Below are positions 48,240 to 58,368 of a DNA stretch of 64,000 bases, one piece after another. A program made the position numbers and the translations under genes. The DNA is from Acanthopleura granulata (Eukaryota > Mollusca > Polyplacophora > Chitonida > Chitonidae), in assembly GCA_016165875.1 (NCBI GenBank), contig JABBOT010000017.1, positions 2,124,186 through 2,188,185 of the forward strand, in the 5' to 3' direction. The notes beneath the pieces were generated by a model that saw only the letters and a program-made list of their open reading frames with translations, made no database searches and was not told where the DNA came from. How positions within the stretch are numbered: position 1 is the stretch's first letter; every line of letters begins with the position of its first letter.

Positions 48240-48455
48240 CAAGAAGGCGCGCGTTCGAATCCTAGATCCGGCTCTCCCACTCTCCCATTCACATTATTAT
48301 GTCAGTATACAAGACCGCAGCATCGAGAGTACAACCAAAGCAGCGACGACAGCGTGGGAAATGATTACACATCACCGGTGAATTCCGGCTACTTGTTTAT
48401 TTTCCCTAGTTATGATTTGATTCTAGCTGTTGATATGTAAATGTTTACCTAATAT
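48240..48455 (+). repeat. Dispersed family with AAGTCCGGCCTC core, copy C, with tRNA-like start
   Basis: Begins with a B-box-like GGCGCGCGTTCGAATCC (48246-48262), then GACGACAGCGTGGGAAATGA, TTACACATCACCGGTGAATT, CCGGCTACTTG, TTATGATTTGATTCTAGCTG and TTGATATGTAAATG. The B box suggests the family is a tRNA-derived SINE. The part aligned with copies A and B is 48318-48455. Confidence 0.75.
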
Positions 48456-48518
48456 GAACTATATGTAGCCACCCCTTAGAGCAATGAAGGTAGCGATGCT
48501 AAGTGAAATTTAGGACAT

Positions 48519-48628
48519 TTACTTATTTATCTGATTGGTATTTGGACTCTCAGCAACTGCATCGGTGGGAGGCTTCCGGGTCATTACGCTGCGCCAGCAC
48601 GCAAAGCAACTGATCCGTAGGGGCTCCT
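48519..48628 (-). repeat. SINE, mollusc type, minus orientation, internally deleted
   Basis: Reversed tail TTACTTATTTATCTGATTGG is followed shortly by the reversed head GGAGGCTTCCGGGTCATTAC, GCTGCGCCAGCACGC. The core is deleted. Confidence 0.8.
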
Positions 48629-51600
48629 CAATCTATTAGATATCACAGGTCTGGTGTTATTACTAGAATTATTATTGTTTTGTTTCCATCACATTTACTA
48701 GATAGTAACATGAAAGATGTCAAAGATAGACAAAAATGTGACCGCATTTTTGAGAAGGGAATAATTTGGCGTAAAGGGCGAAAAAGAAACAAGATAATAC
48801 AGAGAATCCTACAAAAGTCGAATAATTGCTGCGGGTCTGGCGGATACTATAGAATCCCTCGGTGGCTGCACACAGGCTATCACATGTCATGTGTGTACAG
48901 ACCTGGATTCCGGCATAGTTCACTTAATACCTGTGAGTGAGAGATATTTCCCGTGCAAAGCCCGATATATTGGGGACAAACAGTTCGTGTTTATATAGAC
49001 ATGCCTCGGACAACACACACAGGCAGCGCCCATTGATTTCCAGGACGACTGAACCAGATCTGTGCAAAAGGAAAAAAAAATACTCACTCACACACATGGA
49101 CTGATCTGCATAGATATTATCCTACAACTGTTTTTAGGCCTATACGCAGCAAGGTTTATATACATGTATACATACACCTAGATCCAATCGCTACTACATG
49201 TACTACTTTGGTAAAAGCCCCAGGGATTACGCCGGTTAATCACTGGTTTGTAGCGATAGCGACCTTCCTCACCTCGAGCCAAGCCACAAACCAGCGGAAG
49301 AACTTTCAGGTGGAATTTAATGTGTTTTCTTATTCGACTTGATGACCTGCCTTACACAAGACAATAACCCCGGGGAAAATCGGCTTAATTCTTTGCGTTG
49401 GCGACGACTGGAGTCTAAGAATCCCTTGCCAGGGGGCCGAGGTGTGTCTTGTGTCCGTGTGATACGAGAGACTATGTTGAGGGGGGGGGAGGGGGCAATC
49501 TAATAACTGGAGACAAAGCAATCCACTTTGCTTCCGTGATACTTCCAAGGGCTCGGAGGTCTTCCCACGTATAAGCCTATCGCAGGCGGTAACTACACCG
49601 TGATGTGAGGTACTTTGGATGTAGCAACGTGTGAAAATAACCTTTGTATTTAAATAAATGATCACGTCTAATAAGCTGGAGTTGACATCACTGTATTTTT
49701 TAAACCTAATTCGGCTTTAGCCATGGTTCTAGGGGGCGAAGAAGTTGCTATATTTAAAGCATTTGCACGGGGAATTGGAACAAAACCCAAATTATTCTAA
49801 ACTGACAAAGGGCCTTATGTCTCTGTTTACGTGCGACCATTTGCCAAGAATCAATCTGCCATGCTCTGATTTTACTATCTGTGTTTTATTTTATTTGTAT
49901 TTCAACGCAAACTCTACTTTGGAAGCTGTAAAAACCCATAATGTGACATAGCTATGCATGATATATTTCCTGTACTCCTAAACTTGTCTAATTATATGCC
50001 GCACTAGTCTGTCATCCGCGTACAAAATGAAGATGACAGGGCCTATGTGCTCAACCCGGGAATGCAGATTTACATTTGTAACTCTGAGATGAATATCACT
50101 GAATGTCCCCTGCTACTGTCGGTTGGTCGATGACATCCTTAATTCGAAGACACTGACCGAAAGGCTAACAGTTGGAGCATACATATACAACTCCGCATAA
50201 TTAATGTGTATAACCCTAGAGAGCGAATGAAAAGGAAAGTGAAATCTGTCCACAAATCGTAAAATGTTGACAATATTCGATTCGAGAAATGCTTATCTAA
50301 ATATCAAGACTTACTACTCACAGTAAGCTGTAACGTCGAATTTGACGGACAAGATGACTACATGGCTGATCGTTTGATTTGTTTACGTCATCCTTGCGCA
50401 TGTGTGAAAAACAGTTATATTATGAATAGCACCCACTGCTTCTAAAATTCTTCCATTTCGCCTTTATTTCAAATTTTGATCCGCGAAATTATCTCTAATT
50501 TTCTAAAAATACTTATTTCATCCGCCTTGGCAACAGTAAGGAGGTAGGGTGGGGCGGGAATAGAGATATATTGACCGGGAATCTCTGACATGTTTGCGCT
50601 TTATCGTCGAAATTTTTGCTGTGGAATGAGATTCCGTGTTGACTCTCTCCTAGATACGAGTGCAAGGGTCCGATCTCATAAAAACCTTTTCTTGTGAAAA
50701 CATCTCCACTGAGTGCCTTGTGAACCAGTTCTGCCATCACGTGACATCGTGCAGTGGACATCAGCCTTGCCGTTGCCCATGTCTGGCTGTCATAGTTGTC
50801 GGATGGACTCAAAGATGATATTTTAAGGTGGATTTTTGAATGCAGATCATCGACGCCTCGGCAGGAGGAAATCGGCATGGGTATAAGGGTGCTCACCGAC
50901 CCTCTACTGCCCGCTGTGAGGGGCCTATTGTCAGCCCTGAAACCTTATCAAGGAGATATTTTGCAGCGTTTTAATCTCATTACACTAATTCTAATTACAG
51001 AGTAATTTTTCCGGCCTCTGCACGCGTCACGACGTATAAGGACCAATAGCTGCGTGGCGTGAAGAGGTCGGCAAGCATGCCGCTCAATAGCTCTGTACAC
51101 CCGCAGAATGACAACTATTGCCGCCCCACTACATCTACACGTTATAGCTCTAAACAGCGCAATCACACCTTCGGAGGCTAAGTGATTCACTGGGTATCAG
51201 ACCATAGTAGGTTTTGGATAAAGGCAGCTCCGATTGAACTGTGCATAATACTACTTAATCAGAAAGGCTGGTCAAATCAACGTGGAAAGATTGCCGTGGA
51301 AGAGTGGACGAGATAGAAGTGGCGAACGACAACGGAGAGCGCGGCGGTGTTATCTGTCGTCTGCAAATGGCAAGGGACCGTGTGGAAGTGAATAAAGTCA
51401 CCCTATTTTCACTGGTAAATGAAGGCCTCGCGGAGAGCTATTTCCTTCCCGGAGGGGCCGCGCTGTAGAATGCGGGGGTGAAATGAGGAGTCTCATTTTT
51501 TCTCCCTCTCCAAATCCAGCCTTTCACACTGATCACATATTTCAAAGAGAAAAAAAGGAACTCAATAACAGAAATTCCATTTCATTCTCATTTGAAGGAT

Positions 51601-51808
51601 AGAGTTACAGTCCTTCTGACATGCATTCATTGTACGTGTTTGCAGAGGAGCTTAACAAATCGCAGTTCGTCCTGCCCTTAATTCCATTTCATATTACGAC
51701 AAGAAGAAAACAAAAACCAAAAAACATTGGATAGAAACCAACCAAAATGTAACGAGTTACGAATAACATCATTAGTTAAACTTGTAAGGTCTGTAAGCCC
51801 AAAAGGAG
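48629..51808. other. Intergenic, no gene recognised
   Basis: A G9AG5 run lies near 49481. The stretch 51290-51500 is CpG-rich; see findings. A 127-codon minus-strand frame (50513-50896) is not recognisable. Confidence 0.5.
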
Positions 51809-51912
51809 GCCCAATAGGAGGCTTATTGACCCCATATAGTTTCGCATCTTTATTCGAAACTATATGGGGCTTGTAAGCCCAATAGGAGGCTTATTGACTC
51901 CGTATAGATTCG
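51809..51912 (+). repeat. Foldback structure: 36-bp direct repeats around a perfect 15-bp hairpin
   Basis: Direct repeats at 51809-51844 and 51877-51912 both begin GCCCAATAGGAGGCTTATTG (three mismatches in 36). The end of the first forms a hairpin: CCCCATATAGTTTCG (51830-51844), loop of 10, then its perfect reverse complement (51855-51869). The second direct repeat runs into the 400-bp family. Confidence 0.93.
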
Positions 51913-52300
51913 TATCCTTTCACTGAGTAACCATGTAACGAATTTATCCTTCGAAAGACCCGAAAAACTACTCTGAAAATTTGTTGTGTTTTTTTCCCCT
52001 TTTTTTGATACACAAAGGAAGCCTCAACAGTAATTTCCCCTTGCGCCGAGGAGGTTTGAATTACCAAGCAGTGATCTGGGAATCATGACATAACAACGTT
52101 ATTGAAAATGTTCATTCAACATTCCTTTGTGACGTTGTGTCGTTGGTGTCATTGATGCGTCATATTGTAACTGTTAAGTCACGGCGTACTCCTTACAGTT
52201 GTGACACGCGTGACATATAGCATCTGTTGCTGGATATGTAGTTATACCTGTCTATCACGTGGCCTTTCCCGTTCAATCAAAAGCAGATGATTTTGTCTGA
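51891..52300 (+). repeat. 400-bp dispersed repeat family, copy 2
   Basis: Partner of 27511-27907 in the same orientation. This copy has the foldback structure at its left end, which copy 1 lacks. Some blocks are expanded here (T-rich near 51988-52004). Confidence 0.85.
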
Positions 52301-53360
52301 TGCGGGATAATGCACATTTTCCATGTAATGACCATTGTATTCTCAAGAATGAGCCAGTTCAGGCAATGCCAAAGATGACCATAATAATAATGATTTTCAT
52401 TAAGAACAGGCATATCAACCAGCACATTTTTGCAGGCATACTTATTTCATACCACCAAATACACTCCAAAAATTGCTCTGTTCACGGACAATCAACACAT
52501 TGTTCTGTTCCTGTGAGATATTCACTCGAGCAGTCGAGAATCTGTGTTGCAGCTACAAAATTCTGTTATGTATTTGTTCATGTGATTGTACATTGCATTC
52601 AAAACCGTTCTGCATTATAAATACTCACTGGTTCCGAAAATTTAGCGCGTGTAATTTTTGATGCATGTATTTATGCATATAACTTCTAATTCTTTTTAAG
52701 TAATAGCTTAACTCAGCCATCTGAATGCACATATGTATAAACTTTAATTTGCCCATTTGCTCCCGACTCAACGCAAACCGTTGCATGTATCACAGAAAGC
52801 CTTTCCATTACGTGTCGAGCAAGGAATCGGTTGCTTTTTCGTTCACAAATGGCGAAACCGGGCCTATGAGCTCTATTAGCCGCAGGATTTCCCAGCACAT
52901 GCATCAGTCTATCTGTCGGTCGGCTGGTCGGTCCAGTTTATGACATCCTATCTCGTAACAGGCCACTTACTTAACGCGTTGCCTGTGTGCACGATGTCAT
53001 CGACTTTTTGCGGCAAGTCGCGGTTATTGCCATTTTACGTTACTGGAAGGTAGTAGGTTAACACATTACCACAGAAAAAGCATCAACCAGGCTGTACGTG
53101 CATATTTATGAAATAGGGTGAAAAAAAAAAAAACTTGTGTTCATCGACACCACGACGTGTGCAGGCGTTAAAGTCGTTTTACAATGTTAAGTTAAAACAC
53201 GTACTTTTCTACAAAAAAGAACAGTGTTGGAATAAATGGTATTTCTGTATTTCACTTAATACATCACTTTGATCGGAATATCTTGCTCCAGGAAGAGAAT
53301 TACACTTTTTCTATGTTTATATTTGCTCTCACTTTCTTCGGTGTCATCATGATAAACACG
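52301..53360. other. Intergenic or CNG intron, no gene recognised
   Basis: AT-rich with a poly-A run near 53120. Nothing recognised. Confidence 0.5.
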
Positions 53361-53805
53361 AAAGCCTAATGTTAAAATTCCCTCTTATGAAGACTCCGGG
53401 TGGATTGGGCAATCGTCTAAACTACACAGTGTATGCTTCTATGAGGTGAGAAGCCTAATGTTAAAATTCCCTCTTATGAAGACTCCGGGTGGATTGGGCA
53501 ATCGTCTAAACTACACAGTGTAGGCTTCTATGAGGTGAGAAGCCTAATGTTAAAATTCCCTCTTATGAAGACTCCGGGTGGATTGGGCAATCGTCTAAAC
53601 TACACAGTGTAGGCTTCTATGAGGTGAGAAGCCTAATGTTAAAATTCCCTCTTATGAAGATTCCGGGTGGATTGGGCAATCGTCTAAACTACACAGTGTA
53701 GGCTTCTATGAGGTGAGAAGCCTAATGTTAAAATTCCCTCTTATGAAGACTCCGGGTGGATTGGGCAATCGTCTAAACTAAACAGTGTATGCTTTTTTGT
53801 ATGGT
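53361..53805 (+). repeat. 89-bp tandem repeat, five copies, nearly identical
   Basis: Units start at 53361, 53450, 53539, 53628 and 53717. All contain AAGCCTAATGTTAAAATTCC and GGTGGATTGGGCAATCGTCT. Only single-base differences are seen in the first four: TATGC in units 1 and 5 against TAGGC in 2 to 4, and GATTCC in unit 4 for GACTCC. The last unit decays at its right end. The array lies about 3.2 kb downstream of the CNG donor, so probably in an intron. No open frame. Confidence 0.97.
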
Positions 53806-56568
53806 GCCAAATCATAGTTAAAGCAGCCTTACATACTGTTGGCATTAAATGCTTTTTCTTGTTAGGAAGGAAGGGCAGACATCCTGGAGTCTGGTATGTT
53901 GTGCAGGAAAAGCGTATCGTGTTTTCACAATAAATACTACAGCGTCTTGACGCTGCTGAAGTTGGTCATGCGAGAAGGATAAGTTGTATCTTAACATGCA
54001 ACTTTATGATATACGTATGAGCACAAGGATGGAGGTCGATGTACTGGCGGGATATGTGGGGATATATACGAACATGCAAGTTAACTGAGCTGAAGCCAAA
54101 CTGTGCATGCCACTATAGCCATTCACTTTGCATCGACCTTTCTCGTGTCTTTCATTTCATTCTTCTTCTGTCTTGTGTCATGGTTTCAACCATTGCTTGG
54201 GTTTCATCAACTGAAATTTTCGACCAAATTTCTACTCATGCACTCCCCACCGTGCATGTTTCAACGGCTACGATTTTCAGACATACTTCTACACTCCACT
54301 GAAAGGCGTGGGAGGGGGTAGGGGGTGGGCAATGCACTTGTTTGAGGGCATATGGTTGGAGCTAGTGCACAACTGGAACACAGTATGCATGCAAGAGGAG
54401 ACGCTTCTGAATGTAAGGTCACAAACGGCTACATAGAAAATGTTGAGGACCTAGTTGCACCTTATAATGAATCATACATGTTAACAGAGACAAGGGTCAG
54501 TCATGTCACTGTAACACTGTTTTGAGCGAAGCTCATCAACAGACAATAACCACTTTTCTCTTTCTCATTGAAGAGATAACGAACACAAACAACTGGCTGG
54601 CGTCATTTATTCCCACTTAGCACATTTAAAGGTGACTTGGATTGCAATGGTTATGCCGCTCACGACAGATCCACAGATATTTTGCATAGTGCATGGAACA
54701 CATTTTTTTAATGATCGGAGAATTTCTTTTTTGCTACAGAATAAAAACTGTTGCACGTACTATTTGTGATTTATGCATGGAAGATGTGTGGAAATAGAGG
54801 GTTTAGGACATTCTTACTATAACTTAATTTGATGGTCACATGTAAAAATGTTTATACTGCCACTTTGGGTCTGAAATAATTCATGCCAGATAGCTATATC
54901 GAATGCGCATGACTGGGATTTCCCGGCTGTAGAATAAAGAAACCCACTTGGCTATGTCAAAGCAGCTGTCACAAACAGTTCATTAAATTTCGTGCATACT
55001 GTGTTACTTAGTGTTATACCTGAGATTTTACATGAACTCCGAAAACATAGAAAAGGATACGTAAAAAACATGAGCTGACGTGAATATTAGGCTGGTGCAG
55101 AAGTCTATAAGGTTGTAGCACACGCATAAATGACCACGTGCTTTTGATTATTCCACTATTGGAAAGAGCTATCTGGCTTATTGCATTATTATTTGGTACG
55201 TAAGCTGGAAATCTCGACGACGGGAGAAAATGATTTCAGCTTAGGTAGTGAGAATTATACTATAACGAAAGTTACTTTGTATATCATTCTTTAATGTAAT
55301 GGCCGATGCCGTTGGTTAATGTTTTCGGTATTACGCAAATACAATATACACGATTTAAGTAAACAGACTTCATACAGATGTAGTAAACTAGGCCATTGAA
55401 AAGGAACGCAGGTTAAGGGCTATATATCAGTGTTCCCAAGCAATTCTTGGAGGTTTCAATAGAATGCATACACGACCGTAATAAAACCACTGTAATTTAA
55501 CGACTTCACTACAAAACCACCATAGTGAAACAGTCTCGAGAATGCAAACCAACAATAGCAGGCCCATATACACAATACGACCTTGGTGATTTGGACACGT
55601 GCATTTATTTTGCCCTGGACAAAAAAAAATTGGCAAAGTGAAAGCAGAAATACGAGCCGACCGAGACCAAAGCGGCCATCCACACGTGTGCACGGCTACG
55701 TTGGAATACATTGCGGGTTTGACGTCGCACTGAGGTAACAGGTGGCATAATTGACAAATAAAGACACGTGTGGCAATGGGTTGAGGACAATGGACCCCCA
55801 GGGCTGATGGAGAAAGCAGATACATGGTACAGGGAAATACATGCCCGGCTGCATAACTCCAAAGATTGTCTATGATCGCATGTGCGTCATAGAAACATGA
55901 ACAAATTTCGTGAAATAAAGTGAGCGTGTAACAGCTTCTGGTGAGACCAGGGCGGTTAATTACGTTCACGTCTCTAACGTGGGAGCTTGTGATAGCCCTG
56001 CTGTGACAATGAAATGACAGAAGGTGTGTCTAGTACATTAACACGCTGGATCTCGTCCTAGGCATTAATCTATGGTTAGTCGTCCAGCTTAATTATGCTG
56101 AGCGTAGCCATAAAGCAGGCTATTAAAGGTTTGATAGTAAATATACCATCATATGTCGGCAACCGCAGGCCGCACGACGGGCGCACGGGAGAATAAAGGT
56201 CAACCTCAAGGTCACAGGCGGCTACCTTCCACAAAAAAAACTCTCAAAGTTCCTTGGCCGGAACTGAAATACATGCACAACTGTGAATCCAGGAGCTGCA
56301 TGTCGTAGGGAAAGGTGTTGCTGATATTACGTTTAGGATCAATGGTTCATGCAGGCTGACTGAAGAACCGACCTCCATTTATTATGCACATGGCAAATAA
56401 AGTACTATCGATCGGACAGGGCCGTTTACTAATGCTACATTGTTTATATTCTGCGCCGGCTAGGAACCCCGTGAAAGCCGTGTAGTTTTTAACACACTGG
56501 TAATGGATATGCATAGATATATAGAAACCCATCATTTTTCTCTGAAAGCACCACAGATTACCCCTTCG
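53806..56568. other. Probable CNG intron, no exon recognised
   Basis: Includes a G-quadruplex motif (54310-54329). A 180-codon minus-strand frame (55427-55969) shows no recognisable domain and is probably chance, although it is the longest unexplained frame in the window. Confidence 0.45.
54310..54329 (+). other. G-quadruplex motif
   Basis: GGGAGGGGGTAGGGGGTGGG: four runs of at least three G with loops of 1, 2 and 1 bases, a textbook stable pattern. Confidence 0.85.
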
Positions 56569-57005
56569 GAAATTTTGCCACGTTAATGTACGTAGCCACA
56601 GGTTACTGGCCCGACTCCTGCTTATTTAGTAATAAGCCAGCCTTTAGTGGATACCGTGGCAATAAAACATCCGACAGATTGAATATGTACAAGAAAAAGA
56701 GAGGGATACATGCCTTTCTCCAGTTGTTATAATTAAAATCAATCTATACATCCACATTTGCTGGAAAACTTTGCTGTGTGTCCGACTTATTCGAGATGTT
56801 GAAAACTAGTCGACCCACTTGTGTATTTGGCACTTAACACACAGATTTCTGCACAGAAAAAGACGCATTAAACAAATCATTTTCACCCAACGAGACTAGA
56901 GAGAAGAAGAAAAAAACCGTAATTGCCGTTTGAATAATGTATAGCAGTAATTAGACCGGTGTAATAAAAAGCATGTAATGTGCGTGAATGGAGCGATTAA
57001 TATGC
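56569..57005 (-). other. First part of the CNG intron
   Basis: Downstream of the donor the sequence becomes AT-rich with no coding bias. The minus strand from here towards lower coordinates is presumed to be a large CNG intron. I searched by eye for the C-linker signature (reverse complement of a 'KWFDYLW' type motif) between 30 and 57 kb and did not find it. Confidence 0.5.
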
Positions 57006-57011
57006 CCTTAC
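57006..57011 (-). other. Splice donor of the CNG channel exon
   Basis: On the minus strand the exon ends AATTCCAAG and the intron begins GTAAGG. The break falls after the first base of a codon (phase 1), directly after the 'ARKEFQ' motif that marks the end of S6 in CNG channels. The residues encoded past this point (hydrophobic and Ser-rich, then a stop at 56896) do not resemble a C-linker, which supports splicing here. Confidence 0.85.
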
Positions 57012-58368
57012 CTTGGAATTCCTTCCTGGCAGCGCTAACACTGGCCACGATGTTAGCAATGTGGCCAAGAACCGTGGCGAAGAGCAGCAATCCACAGATC
57101 AACTCAAACACGGCGAAAAGATAATCCTCTATGGTCGTGGGGGACGGCAACCCTCCGACGTTCGTAAAGGTCAAAGTGCTCCAGTATAGGGCATGAAGGT
57201 ACTGCTTTGACACAACGTCGTCCTCCGGGAAAGCCCAAGACGTCGCGTTGTTGTTCCCTAAGACGATTTTGTATAAACAAGCATTCCAATGAAACAGGGC
57301 TAATAAGTAATGCACTAGGGAACAGGTGCGAATAAAATTGGGAAAATTCGTGTGCCGTTCCGTTCTATCCAGAAACGCCCAGAAACGGTAGACCTTCACC
57401 AGACGAAATCCACGGAATAGAGAATAAAAACCAATAGACAGGTAAAGAAAATCTAACGGTAATAGACACAGACAATCAATGTAGAACATTGCCGAATTCA
57501 TGTAATGTATCCTTAGCTTTGTAGAATCCGTCTGGAGAACCCCTTCGTCGAGATATCCGGTGCGAAAGTGAAAGGCTATATCGAGAACATATAACAAATC
57601 CGCACTGTAATCCAGGGTGAACCACAAGGCTATATTGGAACTGTCTATTTCCTGGAACGCGTATCTGTATATAATAACCCAAAAGTTGTAAAGGAACGCT
57701 ATGCCGACGACGGCCGACCACCAGTAACACAAACGACCCGACGGGTCGAACACAAACGTCCATTTGCAGCCATCCTTTTCAGTGCTCGTTGTCGACGTCT
57801 CGAAGTGCTCAAAGCGCTGGCTTTTCTTGCCGAACTTCTCTACTATCTCTTTCCGTCGGAGTTTACGAACGCCCTTGGAGGTGACCGTCTCGCTGGACCG
57901 TGCCTTGTTCATCAGCGTCCCCTCGTCCCGAGACTGACGGTTTCTTTGCTTAACACGATCCAGCTTAGTACTCACGATTTCCAACAGGCTCTGTTTGGAA
58001 GTAGATTTGGATTTTTGCTCCACGATTTTACCCGAGTACACCGGCGATGATATATTGATAATGCCCGTTCCACTGGAACTCAATCGCTCCCCGATCAGTT
58101 TAGTGCGATCCGAAGGCGACTGGAATGGCCCCAGGTTGGACAGAATGCGTGGTCCGTTGGCAGTAACAGCCGTCTCGCTATCTCGGCTCTCATGGCTTTG
58201 ATTTGAATCGTTTTGATCTCGAATCGACCCTTTCTCGTTATTTTTACAGACTATGGCAATTTCCTCCAAGTCTTCTTCCTCGGCCGGCTCTGTTTTAGCG
58301 CATGGCGTGTACTTCACCGAGATACTCGTATCGCTAGTTTTGCGACTGCGGGCTAGCACACTGGTCAT
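57012..58368 (-). CDS. CNG (cyclic-nucleotide-gated) cation channel subunit, partial: N-terminus to S6, 5' coding exon
   Basis: The exon encodes 452 residues plus one base of a split codon. Using the ATG at 58368 as residue 1, there is a hydrophilic N-terminus of about 210 residues with an acidic stretch (EPAEEEDLEE) and a basic patch (RKLRRKEIVEKFGKK). S1 is near 216-235 after the family hallmark 'FDPSGR', S2 247-267 ('LDYSADLLYVLDI'), S3 291-311. S4 carries R319, R322, K325 and R328 at every third residue. S5 is near 346-368 ('HWNACLY'), the pore helix and filter 390-410 ('YWSTLTFTNVGGLPSP'), and S6 415-446, ending in 'AARKEFQ'. Members form tetrameric plasma-membrane cation channels opened by cGMP or cAMP, usually in sensory cells. 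The filter Glu of CNGA-type subunits is replaced by Gly406, as in CNGB-type subunits. The frame runs on to GTG at 58383, but a TGA lies in frame at 58393-58395, so the ATG with A at -3 is the likely start. The exon ends CAAG|GTAAGG at 57012/57011; the open frame beyond it to 56896 is intron. C-linker and nucleotide-binding domain are not in this exon. Family certain; subtype (beta-like or an invertebrate lineage) uncertain. Confidence 0.95.

Noticed and set aside
55427..55969. 180-codon minus-strand open frame
   Set aside because: Longest unexplained frame, but no recognisable domain, signal or codon bias; another frame on the same strand is also open through it. Plausible by chance in 64 kb and lies in the presumed CNG intron.
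56896..57011. Continuation of the CNG frame past S6 (38 codons)
   Set aside because: The residues do not resemble a C-linker and a clean GTAAGG donor sits exactly at the end of S6; treated as intron.
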